From the NCBI GenBank assembly GCA_002224055.1, contig AZLU01000293.1:1-44522 (forward strand): a stretch of DNA of 44,522 bases, read 5' to 3'. Below are positions 34,615-44,522 of this stretch, piece by piece. Source of the DNA: Pezizomycotina sp. ARF18 (taxonomy: Eukaryota > Ascomycota). The translations under genes and the position numbers were made by a program. Numbering within the stretch: position 1 is the stretch's first letter; each line of letters opens with the position of its first letter. The notes under the pieces were generated by a model. It searched no databases, was not told the origin of the DNA, and saw only the letters and a list, made by a program, of their open reading frames with translations.

Positions 34615-36072
34615 ATGGGGGTATATCCTTGGTGTAAAGTAAAAATTGTAAAAGATGCGTCTCCCCGCTATCAGCCACTGGTGCGAATCGTAAGTTTCTT
34701 CACTTCTCTTCGTTCTCCTCTACTGAAAAACCCCAACCCCCCTTCTCCATGAAAAATATCACTACTATTTTTTTTTTTTTCCCTTTTTCCCATATCTTTT
34801 TGCAAGAAGGATTAAAGATTCTAACAGACTGATATAATATAGGTAATCGACGTCCTTTGCGCAACCCTCTCCCTCTCCTTCCTCCTCCTCCTCCACGCGA
34901 CGGGTAGATAGCGCTTCTTCGGGAGTGCCTCCCCGTATTTTTCGGATTACTTTTTATATGCGTCGTGGGTGTGGTTCTGCCGGCGCATTTGACTTCTGAT
35001 GCCGTTGTGGGGTTTGGGGGGCGAAGGGGAGGGTTGGGGCTGTTTTGGATTATAGGAGGGGTGAGGAGAGATCAGAACCGCCGGCGGGGGGAGGTGGGGA
35101 GCATATGCAGTCGAAATTACAAGGTTGGTATAATTAGTTCCTTCCATTCACCCCCCCCCCCAATCAAGAAGAAAAAAGAAAGAAAAAAAAAGCTCTTCAT
35201 ACGCAACGGGAGGAAGTTATTCAATAGATAGTATTCTCCGCAATACTCTGTTACATAGTCGCGATGTACTGCGTTAAAATGTGTTTTCTGTTAACGTATA
35301 CACGACTGTTCCCGCCGTCGAGGAGAAGCTGTGTTTGGCGTTAAAGGGGACGATTTGGGGGGTTACGGTTGGTTATGTTGTTAGCGATGGGTTGTTTCTG
35401 GGGTGGTGTTGGCCGATATCGAGGAACTGGTGGGTTTGCTCTAATATATGCATTCTAAAGCATCCTTATGGAGTGGATTGTTGTTGTTGTTGTTTGTTGT
35501 TGTTAAGGCTGGAGAGATGTATACTGATGATGTTGTTGCACAGGTCATCCGATCCGAAACAGCAGTGTTCTTCAGTCGCTAGTTCTGTTCCCGTAAGTTT
35601 CCATATTTATACATCTCCAGCTCTTCGTTTTTTTTTTTTTTTTTTTTCTTTCTTTATCATTCGAAGCACTTCTCAAATTTATATTCTAACAAACCGCGTA
35701 ATTCGCATTCGCAGTCTCCTCCACGTGCTCTCCGACCTCTTAATCTACGCCCTCCCTTTCTCCCTACTCTCCACTCTCCGCTCCACAGGAAAACCATTGA
35801 CGTCCGTGAAGATTATGTTCTCGTTGGGATTTTTGTGTATATTGATTACGGTTGTAAGGTTGGTGCTGATGGCGGGGGATCCGCGGCAGGCGGCCGTTCA
35901 GGCGTGGTTTGGCGCCGGAGATTACGGCGCCGCAGGTTGTTGCTTGTTTGCCGATAGGGAGAAGGTTGGTTTTGGATTTGTGGGGGAGGAAGAGGGGAGG
36001 GGAGGGAAGTGTGAGCAGGATGGGGATGGGGAGAATGGGGTGGAGGGGAAGGAGGATACGGTGAAGTCGTGA
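34615..36072 (+). CDS. SAT4/PTH11-like rhodopsin-domain membrane protein, frame-disrupted
   Basis: Predicted seven-helix plasma-membrane protein; relatives of the PTH11 group act in surface or host sensing, ligands mostly unknown. ATG at 34615 (MGVYPWCKVKIVKDASPRYQ). Exon 1 ends at 34689; intron 34690-34842 (GTAAGT...CTAAC...ATAG) leaves the frame open into helix 1 (VIDVLCATLSLSFLLLLH). Then come SPYFSDYFLYASW, a helix-3 segment CYIVAMYCVKMCFLLTYTRL (35235-35300) with the family's K-x-x-x-L-L-x-Y-x-R-L-F pattern, and CWPISRNWW as in the C-x-P-x-x-x-x-W loop. Intron 35593-35714 (GTAAGT, a T20 run, CTAAC, CGCAG) follows. Next is HVLSDLLIYALPFSLL, then SVKIMFSLGFLCILITVVRL, the best-conserved block, then EITAPQVVACLP in a shifted frame (about 35907). 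The tail is acidic. An intron or break near 35120-35230 and one-base shifts near 34895, 35340 and 35900 are needed. The stop depends on the last shift. Confidence 0.72.
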
Positions 36073-39000
36073 TGGTTTTGCGCTTTTTTATTTTTTATTT
36101 TTATTTTATTTTTTTATTTTTATTTTTTATTTTTTTTTTTTTTTGACTTTTGTAAAATATTGTGTTCATAGCAACTTTGGCGTTCTCTGGATGGGCCGTT
36201 TTTCTTTTATGCTGAAGTAATTTTATTTTACTTTCTGTCCAGAAGAGATTTTGTTCTCAATCGCGAGTGAGGATCATATTGAGTCTATACGCTACAAGAA
36301 GTTCGTAATGATAAATTAAACACCCCCACTTGGGATTGTAGTGATATCCTGTGCCGGTCTGACGGTAGCAAATTGCGCTAGCATAATAAATAAAGAAACT
36401 TGGGGAAGAAACGTCGGTCTGGTGTAGCCGAGTGCGAGTTCCTTGCAACAGTAGCTCAACGGTCTATTAATAGTATTACAACTTCTGCAGCTGTTCGGGC
36501 AGTCGGACCGGCTCTCTATCAGAACTCATATCCTGCGCGGTATCTACGTGGCCTGTAACACTATCGCTATCTCGATAACCTCCCCTCCTTCCGGATCCGC
36601 GATTTCCCTGCGTCTGAATTTGGCCGACCTACGCAAGCCGCCGTTATCGACCACGCACGGCCAATTGGTGGAAAGACGAGCAGCAACCGTCTCGCACAAT
36701 GAAAATCCCTACACATGTCGTAGCACGTCTGCTGGTCTGCCTTGTAGGTGAAAAGGGGTTTGCATCCGGCTACACAGTAGGCGAAAATATCTTGCCTGTT
36801 AAGACGTAAGGACGGTTCCTAAGAAGGATATGAGGGTAGTGATAACGTAGAGGCGTGTATGATTGAGAGCTTCATGGTGCTTTTTTTTTTTTTTTTTTTG
36901 GTATGGCTATATTATGCGATTTTATCGGTGAAGGGCTCAACCGATGAAGCTGGGAAGGATCTCGTGAGCTCGAGTTGGTAATGAGAAGGCAGAATCTACT
37001 TTTCTTTTCTTAATTGCGGTTGAAGAATCAAAACTGTTGCTTTCCTAGCAGGCAGTCAGGTTCTAGACATTTACAGAAAGCGAGTATATAAAATGCAGGA
37101 GCCTGCCATATTTATAACTTTTCTCATTCACCACCTCTTAGTAGTTTGCAATAGGTTCATCATAAACATCTGTTCACGCTTTTACCAGAAAAAAGAAGGA
37201 AAGAAAGAAAGAAAGACAACTAATTCCCGAAAATTTGAAGATGTAGAATGTTAATCAAATTAGTTTACTGGCTCAATCTGCTATTTTACCTTGAGAGGTG
37301 AGGTGATATGATGACTCTCGCTGACAACTGATCATGCAATCTTTATCCCGAGTCCATTCTTACATCTTCCCTGGCAGTAGGGATTGCGAAAACAAGGATT
37401 TCTAGAATGCGTTCAAGGGGAAAACGTTGTTAACTTGCACTCACTCGTGGAAATGAGGCCGGAAAATTAAAGCAACTACGGGTATGGGGCGAACTCGGAT
37501 AAGAACTAAGACCAAAAGCTTATCCTAGACTGAATAAGAAAGAGGAACAGATGCGATTTTCACATGGGAAAAACTATAAGACACTTCAGCTTTTGAAGCC
37601 GCTAATCGAAGATTAGGTAACAGTTATCCTGGTTTAAATATTTGCGAAAAGAGACCATAACGGTGGAAACGTATCGCGTTTGTACGGTTATCAAAAGTTA
37701 TCTAATCTTAATTAACGCATGAAAAAGTCCGTGACCGCGGGGCTCTGTGGGCTTCATCCATCTCTCAAAGTTCTTCTGTGACACTTTCTAACGTCGCATA
37801 CATCTACTGACTGCCTCGTATTCGAAGACCAAAAATCAATCTCTCCTTTTGATTATCTTCTCAGTTCATTTTATTCCATCTCGTTGTTCATCGGATTTGC
37901 TTTTAATGTGGCCGTGTTGTACCGCGTTATTGCGAAAGTGGGATGGTATTTGAAAACGAACCAGCGTCGACAGTTACAGCAACTACTCCGAGATTGCTAA
38001 CGTTATTGCAACAAATTCAATTAGTGGAGCCGATTGCTCATTGATCTTGATAAACCATATATTAAAGCCAGTCTATTTGCGGTGTCTCTCATAGAAATTA
38101 TGGATGCGTATAAGAGCCGGGGTATTAAGACGCTTCAACAATGTCTTTATTTATATTTACTATCTTCAGACTTTTTCGGGACTTTCCGATAGGTTCTATG
38201 GATGGCTTTTGCTCTGGGTCGTAACTCTAAGGACAATCGCCGGACCACTTCACGTACGTATGGAGGCACTTTCGAAATGGCAGTTTATAATTCTTACGAT
38301 ACCTATAAATCTAAGAACAATTGTGGAGCCTACGCAACTCTAAATTATAGCAAGCGCGAGCCGTGGTCAGGTATTATGATACTTCTTATATGTAGTTAAT
38401 GAGATCACATTAGTAAAGCCTTGCGCAGTTTGTATCTATCAGGCAGAGGTAGAAATTCGAGATGTGTGCATGGAATACGGCGCCGGTGATCGAAACTCGT
38501 ACATAACATTCAAAACCCTGAAACGCGGTATAAGGAACCCACAAGATGTGATGGTGAGAAGGTAAAAATATTTAGCCTTAGAGAAGTGAACATCGCGAGT
38601 TGACATCGATAGTAACTATGCGAAAAATCTTCTTGGAATCACATCCGACAACAAGTATATGCGTTAACGACGAATCGATATTCGTAGATCAATAGCTCCG
38701 TTTTCGATTGTTGGTCGACTAGCTCAATAATACAGCGCGCTTTGCAGTGGAAGACATAATAGTGCGATACATTTACTTACAAGCTTTCGTCGTCTGACGA
38801 TTTCTCAAGTCACGACAAGAAGCCATTGCAAAACCTCCACGACTCAGCGATTACTAAACTCATCTCGAATGAACAGCTTCTTCAAGATTTAAAGCTCTTT
38901 TCCAGACTGTTTACCAAGCTCCTTGTCTCAAACACCCACAATTATCATATACTATTTTGTTTCTACGCAGGTTTTCTCATAAGCATAAAACTTCTTTTCC

Positions 39001-39191
39001 GTCAGGAACCCCGCACATCTATTGATCATCATCCGTAACTGCAGGACTGCGATTACAGCTTCACAAAGGCCACGAAAGGCAGAATTTAGGGCAGCTTGAA
39101 CTGTTATAACTCCTCTTTTCTTTTCTCTAGCGTCGAACTACTTGTTTTCTTGACAGCGAGGAATCATTTTTAGAAGCAGAACACCGGAAAG
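36073..39191. other. intergenic desert
   Basis: It starts with T-rich sequence typical of a 3' flank (36080-36145). It has T19 at 36881-36899, a promoter-like string at 37085, GAAA repeats near 37196-37217, and a weak local duplication (CTCTAAGGACAAT at 38226, ATCTAAGAACAAT at 38309). No gene recognised. Confidence 0.5.
37085..37094 (+). promoter_or_regulatory. orphan TATA box
   Basis: TATATAAAAT followed by TTCTCATTCACCACCTCTTAG and a GAAA-rich stretch resembles the promoter and leader of the F-box gene at 30878. No reading frame with recognisable content follows. It may mark a lost gene. Confidence 0.3.
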
Positions 39192-40306
39192 ATGTCGAAT
39201 GCTCATAGTAATGCGTCGAACCCGGCCCCAATCAGCCAGCACCTCCGCCCGCTGTATCAAACCACCTAGTACAGGCGACGAACAATAACGCGCCGAAGCT
39301 AGGAAACTTTGAAACACGTTCCGACAGAAATTCTAGAGCAAATCGCTGGCGAGGTCAAATACGTTGAGGACCTCTTCGCTTTCACTAATTCATGCAGGGA
39401 ATTCAAGAAGCATTCGGGAAGTCGACCCGATCTTCTGGTACAAAGTCGGGAAGAGTCGTTCAGCGGTGTCGATCAATACCAGAACTTTGAATGCCATGTT
39501 TAAACTATTTCCTGGATATACGCAAGAGGGCTGGGATCAGGAAGAACTTAATCAAGTACGCAATATCTGCTAAAGGCGGCGAGCAATAATGTAGCAGTAT
39601 TTGGAGTTACTTGCTGCAGAGATTGTGCTAGGGAAATCTCATGCGTACGTTTGATAATCTCTTTAGTCGTTGGTTTCTTTTATCGAGATATACATGAGAA
39701 ATTCGGCGAGGGATTCATACCTTTCAACCCTTTTTTTTTTTTTTTCCATTCAGCCATTCATGAGGTTCGACGTATCCGAGGGCTGGATACCCACGAACTC
39801 AAGTTCATGAGATGGAGTCGCCAGTTCGCTCGTTGGCTGGAGTTCCGCAAACAGACGCGAACGGATTTCTGGTTGTCTACGTCTGGAAACCGTCCGTCGA
39901 ACGCAGCTCGCGACTCTTTCCCCGGAAAGGATCTGTCTTTTATCTCGCCGCTACCAGAATGCCCGCACCATCTATGACGCAACTGCGACGTCTTTTCAGC
40001 AGATAGAGGCCGCCGCGATCAGGAAGGTTCAGAACGTCTTCGACATTCTCGCCGAGCCGCTCCTAAATTCGTTCTCCAAAGCGAAAACCGCTACGCTCTT
40101 TGGAACCGGGCAACCGGCTGTGCAGCCGACGAACTCAAGCCCATACTGAAGGCGACGATCGAGAGACTCATCAAGGAGAAGTTCAAGTGGCATGTGAACA
40201 ATATCCGTCAATTGGTTCGCAGCTCGATGATCTCACTGCCGATGACGCTGATTTGTACGGGAACCAAATTGTTCATGAGCTATTCTTCACTGGCCATTAT
40301 CTCTAA
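39192..40306 (+). pseudogene. decayed F-box gene, paralogue of 31075-32665
   Basis: ATG at 39192 (MSNAHSNASNPAP), a Pro/Asn-rich start that needs a frame change (APPPAVSNHLVQATNNNAPK), then an F-box-like segment LKHVPTEILEQIAGEVKYVE and DLFAFTNSCREFKK (39309-39410). A shift leads to DPIFWYKVGKSRS, the same FW-x-VGKSRS landmark as the upstream gene. A Cys-rich bit (TCCRDCAREISC) precedes a probable intron (GTACGT at 39645 to TTCAG near 39753), at the same place relative to the next block, VRRIRGLDTHELKF, as in the upstream gene. VYVWKPSVER follows in another frame, then QQIEAAAIRKVQNVFDILAE, LKPILKATIERLIKEKFKW and TADDADLYGNQIVHELFFTG, stop 40304-40306. At least five frame changes. It is shorter than the upstream copy and lacks its long charged N-terminus. 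Confidence 0.65.
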
Positions 40307-41637
40307 GTGCTCCTTTTTCTTCTTGATAATTTCTTTTCTAATAACCACGACTTCCAAATGGAGAGTTTTTTTTTTTATTTTTTATTTCATTTTATTTTTT
40401 CTTGCAGATATTGGGAAACGGCAAAAAGAAAGAAAAGGGGGACAAGAAAAAGGTATGAGACAGGTCCACTAAGAATCTAGAAAATTAATGAGGTTCAGAT
40501 ATCGTCACTCAGCTGAGAAACTGCTCAAGAATGCTTTTTTCAGTTATATCCGATTTATGGTTCAGAATTCGATGTTCGCGCAGCATTACCCGGCCGGAAT
40601 CGAATCCGGGTTTCGCAACTTCAAAAATGATCTTAGAGATTCACTAATAAACTCACTTTTGATAAGCAAAAATAATGTCCGTATATCTTATGGCTGTTCT
40701 ACAAATGCTTCATTTAAATCGATGTAACTCCTGTTCAATGCTATTGTTTAGGATACAAACTCATGCTAAAGATAAGTATTTCATTACTCCGTTCTATTTC
40801 TTATTAGTTTTTTCTAACTAGCTTAACGCGGCTAGCGATCGTGCCCCTATCTTCGTAAAATTTCCTCCAAATCGAGTAACTTCCTGACGTATCGAGAGAA
40901 CATGTGAATCCATCTTCTGAGCCTAGCTCATCCTTCCATCTAAGCCTTTCGGGGTAAAGTGAAAGCAAGGTATCCGGGTTCTCCCTCGATGGGCTGACTC
41001 GTACGGAGTTTCCCGGTTGGTCAAAGTACAGTGGACGCGACGCCAACCACTAAGAACCCTAATCCCAAGAAAAAGTCGTTATTATATCTTCAAAGTTGTT
41101 TAGCTGACAAATCTGGATTCGAGGGCAACTTACCATTTTGATGCTGCTGCGGAACCTTGAGCCAGCTACAGGTTCGTTCGTAAGCTAAGCTTCTTCGAGC
41201 TGGCCGTTCACGGTATCCATTATCGAACGTGCCTCGTAGCAGTTCTTCGGCTTTGAAGTAGTTTGGGAAACGGCTCTGGCGGACGGTTACCGTAAAAGCG
41301 GTTTTCCCTCAGCAGGCGGGTTTTCCTCCTCTGGCGGCAGGTCATGAAAAGAATATCGCATCTCTTGGTAAAGATCTTTTCTTGGCAATGCGAACACCGT
41401 CGGGAGTTGATTTCAACTGCAGCTTGGATCCTTTTGAATGCCTTTGCGATGTGCCCATCCGACTATAAGGGCTGCTTTCTCTTTAGCATCTTGGAGCATG
41501 CCTGTCGGCGGCGATTTTCGCCGCTTCTTTGCCTGCCTTTGCCGCTAATCGCTCTTACTTTCATGTGCTCATAACAACACCGTAGTCTGAGGGGTACTCT
41601 CCTGGCCAGGCGTGAGCAGAGACGGTCCAGGCAAGAA
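40307..41637. other. intergenic
   Basis: T-rich 3' flank at 40310-40405, then nothing recognisable. A short CCGGAATCGAATCCGG palindrome sits at about 40591. Confidence 0.5.
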
Positions 41638-42305
41638 TCAATCCAACGGCAGCCCTAGTAACCTCGCAATAACCCCCTTCCTCTCTTTAGTCTGCTTCTT
41701 GAAAGCTTCCTGAAACTCTTCGGAAATACATCCGACCAGATTTGGAGCCTTTCGTACTCCTCCAGCAACTCTGCTCCTTGTTCGTTCTATTTCTTCCTCC
41801 AACCTGCGTTAATTCGCGTCCACCTCCGGTAGCCGGCACCACCTCTCGTTAGACTTCCTGCGCCTTTCGTCTTCTTTCCTAAGATCTCGAGCGACTTGTT
41901 GTACCTCGCGGTCTCGACGAGTCTCGATGAAGCGGCCTTAGCCTTGCTCTCTCTTCGTATGTCTCATGACCCGGTAATCTTGGATTGAAGCGGGGGTTAA
42001 AGCGCCCTAAGTACCGCGACGCGAAGCTGGCTTCCTGTCGCGTAATGCGCTTTTCTCCGCGGCGTAATCCTCGCATCGTCGCGCTCTTCGTACGTCCCTT
42101 TATGAAGGGCGGGAATGGCGCCGAAATCCGTAAGTTTGTCTCTTCGGAGTGCGCGGACAGCGTGTACGGTGCGGATACTTGCGGCAGTTTTCGCAGTGGG
42201 TGTAGGTTGACCATATTTGTTCTTCTCTGCAGCCTGTGGTGCCGCAATCGAGGTTGCTGTCAACGATGTGGCCGAGAGCTTCGAGATGGTGCGCTTGATA
42301 CACAT
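41638..42305 (-). pseudogene. Cys-rich/coiled-coil protein pseudogene with four in-frame stops
   Basis: One minus-strand frame stays coding-like for about 220 codons from 42303 to the TGA at 41638-41640. It is interrupted only by TAA at 42100-42102, TAG at 42007-42009, TAA at 41938-41940 and TAA at 41809-41811. The first part has paired cysteines (LDCGTTGCREEQ, YTHCENCRKY, TRCP). The rest is charged and helical (RRDREVQQVARDLRKEDERR; RRLEEEIERTRSRV; EEFQEAFKKQTKERKG). An ATG at 42305 in the neighbouring frame (MCIKRTI) may be the original start before a one-base slip. MC at the start with a later GHI and Cys pairs is seen in many small fungal proteins of unknown function. Family unknown. The stops are each one C-to-T change from CAA or CAG. 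Confidence 0.65.
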
Positions 42306-43775
42306 CGTTTTCGTTTATTTGTCTTTTTGTTTTTTCCTTCGTAGAGTTTGCTCGATATGAAATGTTTTCGGCTTGCCTTTAAAACTGGAATGCCCTGATA
42401 TTAAGTAGCAGATTTCGTATTCAAGATATGATTTAGGAGAATTGAATCGAATTGGGTCAGGATTGCTGGTTTTGTGCTCATTCATCCACACCATAATGTG
42501 TAACATGGGAGGTTAAAGCTCGAGTAACGGACCATGATGTTTTGAAGCGACTCGACCGCAGTTCAAGATGCTCTTGTTTCGAGCCTAAGTTTTCTCTGAT
42601 TGTTTGCTCTCATTGTCAGATGATTGTTTGGGTAAAATTTCTTTGTGATGCTGAACATTCTATCGAGATCATTTTCAAAACACCAACAAAGAAGCTTCTA
42701 TTCGTTTCTCCATCGCAAAACAAGTTCTCGCTTCGTTCTTGAAGAATTACGTCGTCGGAAATGAGGAGTTTTAGCCATAAGCGCATATCATGGAGACGTT
42801 GTAGTTCGAATGTCTCAACTGCACGCTTTGCGCGAACGGGCACAAATTTATTCTAGGGCCGACCGATATTCGTCGTCGCGAACAAAGAGCCTGGGTGATA
42901 GCTTAGAGTTATGAATAAACCACGAATGGTCAGTTTAAGCAGCAATTCTTTAAAGTGTAATAGATCTTGCCACTTGCAACTTCACATTGCCCAAGGTTGT
43001 GGCGCAGTGGAGGCGATGTTGCTGGGCTTCAGCAATCAGGCGTTGAAGACTTTGGCGCCACTTCATCTATGTCGGACAACAAGCAGATCCGAACACGGCG
43101 AGGTCAAGCTAATAGCTTATAAGAGAATGATTTACTAGTAGCCTAAAAAAATCTTCGAGTTCTACAGTTCAATCATCTTAAGAAGAGCCATTAGCCGATG
43201 TTCTTTGAATTAGCCATCCGTGCATGTGCACTAATGTTTACCGATTTCCTCCCGAATTATCTCGATCACGGTTCGTAGTATCCTCAGGGAGAAATTTAAT
43301 CCTCAGAGCTTCTAAAGAAAAAAAGGAAGGTTAAAAGGGCCTGCTGGCAATTCTTCTTGAATCAAAAACTATTCCTAGATTTCCAGGCCTTGTTGTTTTG
43401 CGGCACTGATGCTGGTCAATCCCCGGGCGTTTAGCGAGAGAAGTGTGCCTTTTTGAAGGTAAGCGCCGCCACCCCTTGCAGGCAAAAACGAAATCGTCCA
43501 ATCGAGCCCATGTATTCGTTCAATGAGAAAACCGAAGTCTCAGTTGGTCCAGGGTCTAGAGTATTCTTTCTTAAATTTTAGAAAAACCCGCTGCTAGGTA
43601 TTGATACACTGCAATTGAACTATCGAATAAGTTTTATTTATAACTAACGATATCGCACATGTTGGTTGTGATCAATCTAGTATCATTGGTTTAGCCATTA
43701 AGGAAATTTTCCCTCGCTTGTTGTGGATTGAACTAACTTAGTAATGTCTACGACAGTGGCAACGACTCGGACGTC
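42306..43775. other. intergenic
   Basis: No gene recognised. Small open frames (42542-42742 and 42911-43138, both +) lack motifs. No clear TATA box is seen for the gene that follows. Confidence 0.5.
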
Positions 43776-44457
43776 TTGACGCGCCTAATATCAAGGTTCA
43801 CACCACCTGCTTCCTGTCTCACTGATTATTACAACGTCATGGATAAGTCCACCGTCTACTATCTTCCGTTGGGTCCTTTGGCGGAATGTTCAACGGCTGT
43901 CGCCGGGTGGCTACGATTGGAAACGCAGTATTTTTCGCCGGGACTTTGTCCTGAAGGTTATACAATAGCATGTTCGGCGAGGGTACTCGGAGTGAAGGGA
44001 CTTGGAACAGGGGCTGGGAGACACGCGCCACATGTTGCCCGACAGGCTTCAATTGCCAGACGGACACGGATCTCCCCTGGCAATCGGAACATAGATGTAC
44101 GAAGCCGAATGAAAGTTTCGCAACAAGACTTTTACTGTGACACTCGCAGCAAAAGATAGGCAGACCTCCGTTGTCTCACTATGTTGCCCCCTTCCAGCGG
44201 CGCAAACGCTGCTGGTATATCTATACGGTACTTCTCCGATGATTTCTTTCCAACAGCCAACGCCGATACAACGCAATCTCAATACGCCTCCGCTCTCTTC
44301 TTCTACTAGTAGCGCACTCTATAAATACGTTGGACTGTCTCTAGGAGCAAAAGCTGGGATCGGGGTAGCTTTCGGATCCTGGTTGCTTCTTCTGGGTTCT
44401 ATTATACTTCTTCTCCGATCGGAGGTCCGGAAAGCGTCGGCTAGCACCGATTCCTGA
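43776..44457 (+). CDS. Cys-rich surface protein with one C-terminal membrane helix, 5' end unresolved
   Basis: Function unknown; proteins of this layout in Pezizomycotina are predicted cell-surface or wall-linked. The ectodomain shows SRFTPPASCLTDYYNV, ECSTAVAGWL, then YFSPGLCPEGYTIACSA. After a frame change near 43998-44010 (G-rich run) comes ATCCPTGFNCQTDTDLPW and RCTKPNES. After another at the T run near 44130, FTVTLAAKDRQ follows. The CP-x-GYT-x-AC and TCCP-x-GF-x-C pattern is the family's hallmark. Then comes a Ser/Thr/Pro stretch, the helix GAKAGIGVAFGSWLLLLGS, and a short cytoplasmic tail with stop 44455-44457. GAKAGIGV before the helix is usual in this group. No signal peptide is visible; the first listed codon is a TTG, so a 5' exon or start upstream is missing or broken. 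Confidence 0.68.
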
Positions 44458-44522
44458 GACTCTGTATTCACATGGTAGCCTGAGCTTGCAGACACGGGCA
44501 TTATAATAGGACCGAATTACCG

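Noticed and set aside
40585-40615. tRNA T-arm-like palindrome CCGGAATCGAATCCGG
   Set aside because: The loop length is wrong on both strands and no matching acceptor, D or anticodon arm is found about 70 bp away.

Overview
The window looks like nuclear DNA of a filamentous ascomycete (Pezizomycotina). The reasons are short GT-AG introns (84-220 bp) with CTAAC/CTAAT-type branch sites, a SAT4/PTH11-type rhodopsin-domain receptor, a Cys-rich one-pass surface protein of a kind common in these fungi, an exopolyphosphatase of the fungal DHH/DHHA2 type and an XRCC4/Lif1-type end-joining protein. I cannot resolve the class or genus.

Layout. 1-3.9 kb is gene-poor. 3.9-6.1 kb holds a multi-pass membrane protein gene (+). 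7.5-9.5 kb holds a secreted aspartic peptidase gene (-). 9.5-26.5 kb is a 17-kb gene desert. It includes diverged duplications about 2 kb apart (16-18.7 kb), a 33-bp tandem repeat between exact 31-bp direct repeats (17.8-18.0 kb), and a long, strongly diverged tandem array with a period near 188 bp (about 20.4-26.5 kb). 26.8-36.1 kb is a compact gene island: exopolyphosphatase (+), XRCC4-like factor (-, convergent), F-box/Cys-pair protein (+), SAT4-like receptor (+). 39.2-40.3 kb holds a decayed paralogue of the F-box gene (+). 41.6-42.3 kb holds a minus-strand pseudogene with four in-frame stops, each one C-to-T change from a Gln codon. 43.8-44.5 kb holds the one-pass surface protein (+), close to the window end.

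Every recognisable gene needs several one-base frame changes to read through, including conserved ones such as exopolyphosphatase. Several of these changes lie in or beside G or C runs. That pattern suits uncorrected indel errors in a draft assembly at least as well as true gene decay, so the coordinates below are outer limits of disrupted reading frames, not clean CDSs. Introns and spacers also carry many A/T runs of 16-26 bases.

The genes do not form a pathway or cluster. No rRNA, tRNA, CRISPR array or intact transposon was found. The features most worth a second look are the nucleosome-sized degenerate array next to the gene island, the Gln-to-stop pseudogene, and the F-box paralogue pair flanking the receptor gene.
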